Source: Gammaproteobacteria bacterium
Lineage (GTDB): Bacteria; Pseudomonadota; Gammaproteobacteria; GRL18
Assembly (NCBI GenBank): GCA_030632625.1
Contig: DAOVUK010000090.1
Span: 1-9,044 of the forward strand
Reading direction: 5' to 3'
DNA length: 9,044 nucleotides
Positions 6,129-9,044 of this stretch are shown in pieces. Position numbers and translations under genes: made by a program. The first letter of the stretch is position 1. Each line of letters starts with the position of its first letter. A model generated the notes under the pieces. The model made no database searches and was not told the origin of the DNA. It worked only from the letters and a program-made list of their open reading frames with translations.

Positions 6129-7565
6129 TTGGTTAATAAGCGTTGGGTTTTCTTTGTTCCGATTATCATTGCTGTTATGGTGTTTTTGCTGTTAAAACAA
6201 AATACGCCTGCGCCGCAGCAAAGGCCTGCTCAGGAAGTGAGTACTGCGGTCAGAACCCTGGCAATTCCTGAGCTCAGTGTCACCCCGGTAGCAATCGGCT
6301 ATGGTACGGTACGACCTGTTTCAAACTGGGAAGCTGTTGCTCAGGTTGAAGGTGTTATCCTGGAAAAACATCCGCAACTTGCTAAAGGAGCAATAATTAA
6401 AAAAGACAGTATATTATTACAAATTGATCCAGTTGATTATGAATTAAATATCGCACAGATAGAAGCGGATATTCTTGCAACCAGGGCACAACTGGATGAA
6501 ATGGACACCAAACTGGAAAATACCCGGGCCTCTTTGGAAATCGAAAAAAAATCCCTTGAACTGACTAAAAATGAACTTGACCGCTTACAAAATTTACTGA
6601 AAAAAAGCAGTGTCAGCCATTCAGATTTTGATGCCCAGAAACGCAGTATGCTGGCCCAGCAGCAAAATGTACTGGCACAAAACAATTCCCTTAAATTAAT
6701 TCCCAATCAAAGAGCTCTTCTGGAAGCTCAGCTGCAGCAAAAATACTCGCAATTAAAACGTGCACAACGTGACTTACACAATACTAAAATAACCATGCCG
6801 TTCACAGGTCGTATTTCTGCAGATAATATTGATCTGGCTCAGTACGTTCGGGTTGGTGAAAAGCTTATAGCAGCTGATGCTCTGGATAAAGCAGAAATTG
6901 AAGTCCAGATACCCATCCGTTATTTCCGGGGATTACTGCGTTCGGGTAAAAGCATCAATTTACTTGAAGGATCGATGCATCATTTTAATAAAAGACTGGG
7001 CATTAAAGCTAAGGTGGTATTGCGTGAAGGTGGTATTACAACCAGCTGGGATGCACATTTTTCACGGCTGACGGATACACTGGATCCAAAAACACGTACC
7101 ATTGGTGTTATTGTTGAAGTAGATAATCCTTATGGTAATGTGACCCCCGGCAGCAGACCACCTCTTATTAAAGGTTTTTTTGTAGAAGTCCATTTGTTAG
7201 GTGCGCCCCGTCCAAACAGCCTGGTGGTGTCACGCTCATCTCTGCATAACAACCAGCTGTATCTGGTCAATGAGCAGAACCGGCTGGAAATTAAAAAAGT
7301 TAAGGTTGAACTCTATCAACCTGAATTTGCTATCGTCACTGATGCAAAAGTTGGTGCTCAGGAAGCTGAGGCAAATAGTCCATTAACAGCCGGGGATCAG
7401 ATTATTATTTCTGATCTGGTTCCTGCCATTGAAGGCATGCTGCTTAAGCCTCAAACGGATGAGGGTAGTGCTGAGCGGCTCCAGACTCTGGTTGCTAAGG
7501 CTGGAATTGATAAGCAAGAAAACACCAGCACAGATAATGATTTTAGAGTAAAAGGAGTCCAGTAA
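6129..7565 (+). CDS. RND efflux periplasmic adaptor (membrane fusion protein, HlyD/AcrA type)
   Basis: The protein (478 residues from the TTG at 6129; 492 from the less likely ATG at 6087) bridges an inner-membrane RND permease to an outer-membrane channel. Seen in order: an uncleaved-looking membrane anchor (about 6-22) after MVNKRW, a short Pro/Gln linker, first lipoyl half (about 66-100, with EGVILEKHPQLAKGAIIKKD and LLQIDPVDY), a long alpha-hairpin coiled coil (about 105-218) rich in Gln/Leu/Lys/Glu, second lipoyl half starting TKITMPFTGRIS (about 219-245), then beta-barrel and membrane-proximal domains (DPKTRTIGVIVEV, GFFVEVHLLG). No lipobox cysteine is seen, so anchoring is by the helix. 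The start is set by GAGG 8 bases before the TTG; the upstream ATG overlaps a TATAAT box. The stop TAA overlaps the permease ATG by one base, so both proteins are made from one message. The substrate is unknown. Confidence 0.93.
   Translation: MVNKRWVFFVPIIIAVMVFLLLKQNTPAPQQRPAQEVSTAVRTLAIPELSVTPVAIGYGTVRPVSNWEAVAQVEGVILEKHPQLAKGAIIKKDSILLQIDPVDYELNIAQIEADILATRAQLDEMDTKLENTRASLEIEKKSLELTKNELDRLQNLLKKSSVSHSDFDAQKRSMLAQQQNVLAQNNSLKLIPNQRALLEAQLQQKYSQLKRAQRDLHNTKITMPFTGRISADNIDLAQYVRVGEKLIAADALDKAEIEVQIPIRYFRGLLRSGKSINLLEGSMHHFNKRLGIKAKVVLREGGITTSWDAHFSRLTDTLDPKTRTIGVIVEVDNPYGNVTPGSRPPLIKGFFVEVHLLGAPRPNSLVVSRSSLHNNQLYLVNEQNRLEIKKVKVELYQPEFAIVTDAKVGAQEAEANSPLTAGDQIIISDLVPAIEGMLLKPQTDEGSAERLQTLVAKAGIDKQENTSTDNDFRVKGVQ
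7552..7557 (+). promoter_or_regulatory. Ribosome binding site of the RND permease
   Basis: AAGGAG at 7552-7557 lies 7 bases before the ATG at 7565, inside the end of the adaptor gene. The stop and start overlap in TAATG, which fixes the permease start and points to coupled translation. Confidence 0.8.
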
Positions 7566-9044
7566 TGCTCGACTTTTTTGCTCGTCATCCAACGGCCGGT
7601 AATCTGTTAATGTTACTCTTACTGGCTCTGGGATTGTTCTCCCTGCCCTCTTTAAAGCGTGAAACTTTTCCTGATTTTGACCCGCAAAAAGTGGAAGTTC
7701 GTATTGTCTATCCCGGCGCCAGTACAGAAGATGTTGAAGAAGCCATTTGCCAGCGTGTTGAAGATGCCATTGATGGTATTAATGATGTCGAGGAAGTCAG
7801 TTGTGTCGCCCGGGAAGGTATTAGTACCAGTGTGATTGAAATGGTCGACAATGGCGATATTTCACGCTTTATGGATGATATCAAAAGTGAAGTGGAAGCC
7901 ATTAACAACTTCCCGGAAGAAGTGGAGTTACCGGTAATAAAAGAACTGGGTCGTTCGGATCAAGTGGTTTCTATTGCTATTACCGGCCCTATGGCTGAAA
8001 GCGCTCTCAAAGCTTATGCAGAACAGATTAAAACCAAAATGCTGCGTGAGCCGGAAATCGCACAAATTAATATACTGGGATTTTCTGAACATCAGCTGCG
8101 TATTGAAATTCCTAAACATATTCTGCACCGCTACAGTCTGAATATGTCTGATATTTCGACAACAATTGCCCGACAGGGTGTTGATCTCCCTTCAGGTTCA
8201 CTGGAAACCTATGATCTCGATATTCTCCTGCGTTTTACCGACTTACGCAGAACCCCTGATGAACTCTCAGAACTTAAAGTGATCAGTGCCGCTTCCGGTG
8301 CTGAAATACGCCTGGGAGATATTGCTACCATTACCGATCGATTTGAATTAGATGAAGAAAAAACTCTCTTTAATGGCAAGCGTGCCGCCATACTGGAAGT
8401 GATCAAACCTAAGCAGGATGATTCATTAACTGTTGTTGACGCAGTCAAGCGGTTTTTGCAGCTGGAGCAGGCTTTAGCGCCGCCGGGCGTGTCATTTGAT
8501 ATCACCAGTGATCGATCCTCCATTGTGCGTGATCGTCTTTCCATGCTGGTAAAAAATGGTGCTCAGGGACTGATTCTGGTTTTTTTAACCATGTGGCTTT
8601 TCTTTCAGGGACGTTTCGCGTTCTGGGTTGCTCTGGGTTTACCCATTTCTTTTATGGGTGCTTTGTTTATGATGAGCCTGCTGGGTTTGAGCATCAATAT
8701 GATCACCATGGTCGCCCTGCTGATAGCCACCGGACTGCTGATGGATGATGCCATTGTTATTTCAGAGAACATTGCCTCCCATCTTCGTCAGGGAAAAAAT
8801 GCCTTTCAGGCTGCTGTCGATGGTACCCGACAGGTAACTCCGGGAGTCGTTTCTTCATTTTTAACCACTATTGCTGTGTTCGGCCCTCTGGCATTTTTAT
8901 CAGGTAATATGGGTAAAGTACTGCAATTTATTCCTATGGTTCTGATTCTTGTTCTTGCTGTCAGTCTGATTGAAGCCTTTTTGATTTTACCCCATCATCT
9001 GGCACATTCTCTCAAACACCATGAGAAGAATACCTCACGCTTTC
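7565..9044 (+). CDS. RND efflux permease, 3' end outside window
   Basis: The frame is open from the ATG at 7565 to the window end (493 codons), about half of a typical RND permease of 1000-1050 residues. Seen: MLDFFARHPTAGNLLML leading into the first membrane helix, then ETFPDFD and VYPGASTEDVEEAICQRVED (family-typical N-terminal stretches), the first large periplasmic porter region (about 35-330), and a helix cluster from about 332. The fourth helix has GLLMDDAIVISENI with Asp394 and Asp395, matching the proton-relay pair Asp407/Asp408 of AcrB, so the pump should be proton-driven. The motifs are nearest to the multidrug-type (HAE1-like) permeases rather than metal pumps, though substrate cannot be fixed. 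It overlaps the adaptor gene by one base. An outer-membrane channel gene is not in view and may lie beyond the edge. No frameshift is seen. Confidence 0.94.
   Translation, partial: MLDFFARHPTAGNLLMLLLLALGLFSLPSLKRETFPDFDPQKVEVRIVYPGASTEDVEEAICQRVEDAIDGINDVEEVSCVAREGISTSVIEMVDNGDISRFMDDIKSEVEAINNFPEEVELPVIKELGRSDQVVSIAITGPMAESALKAYAEQIKTKMLREPEIAQINILGFSEHQLRIEIPKHILHRYSLNMSDISTTIARQGVDLPSGSLETYDLDILLRFTDLRRTPDELSELKVISAASGAEIRLGDIATITDRFELDEEKTLFNGKRAAILEVIKPKQDDSLTVVDAVKRFLQLEQALAPPGVSFDITSDRSSIVRDRLSMLVKNGAQGLILVFLTMWLFFQGRFAFWVALGLPISFMGALFMMSLLGLSINMITMVALLIATGLLMDDAIVISENIASHLRQGKNAFQAAVDGTRQVTPGVVSSFLTTIAVFGPLAFLSGNMGKVLQFIPMVLILVLAVSLIEAFLILPHHLAHSLKHHEKNTSRF

Noticed and set aside
7708..8544. 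Minus-strand open frames opposite the RND permease
   Set aside because: The plus frame is continuous with clear RND motifs; the minus frames are Ser-rich shadows without start signals.
1..9044. CRISPR array, insertion sequence or phage remains
   Set aside because: All tandem repeats lie inside reading frames with contiguous units and no spacers; no transposase, integrase or terminal inverted repeats were seen.

Overview
The window looks like chromosomal DNA of an AT-rich Gram-negative bacterium, most likely a gammaproteobacterium. The evidence is an EnvZ/OmpR-type two-component pair with strong family motifs, a periplasmic adaptor with an RND permease, and Sec signal peptides. The genus cannot be read from the sequence. 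I see no rRNA, tRNA, CRISPR array, transposase or integrase.

Layout. (1) Positions 1-1704 (+) hold the 3' part of a large protein of unknown function. It contains a diverged internal domain duplication and an 18-bp tandem repeat coding for a Ser/Thr/Lys linker. (2) It converges, across an 89-bp gap, on a four-gene minus-strand block. Read in its own direction, this block is an OmpR-like response regulator (5332-4613), an EnvZ-like sensor kinase (4610-3237), a TehA/SLAC1-type (TDT family) membrane channel/exporter (3150-2191) and a small NifX/NifB-C-terminal-like cofactor-binding protein (2135-1794). The kinase sensor region carries an in-frame 24-bp tandem duplication. (3) A 136-bp divergent control region (5333-5468) follows. 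It has an extended -10 promoter towards the regulator, a TATAAT box towards the plus-strand gene, and direct repeats of TGAAACA phased at about one helical turn, which are candidate binding sites for the regulator. (4) On the plus strand lie a secreted Gly/Ser/Tyr/Arg-rich protein with five 14-residue repeats (5469-6023), an RND periplasmic adaptor (best start TTG at 6129, ending 7565) and an RND permease (7565 to the window end, truncated by the edge). Adaptor stop and permease start overlap by one base.

Reading of the whole: the two-component system probably controls the divergent export operon (repeat protein, adaptor, permease) and itself, and may also drive the TDT channel and NifX-like gene behind it. 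The outer-membrane channel that such a pump needs is not in the window. The inducing signal and the exported substrate cannot be told from sequence. The least explained items are the duplicated-domain protein at the left edge, the repeat-rich secreted protein between regulator and pump, the kinase sensor duplication, and the phased TGAAACA array.
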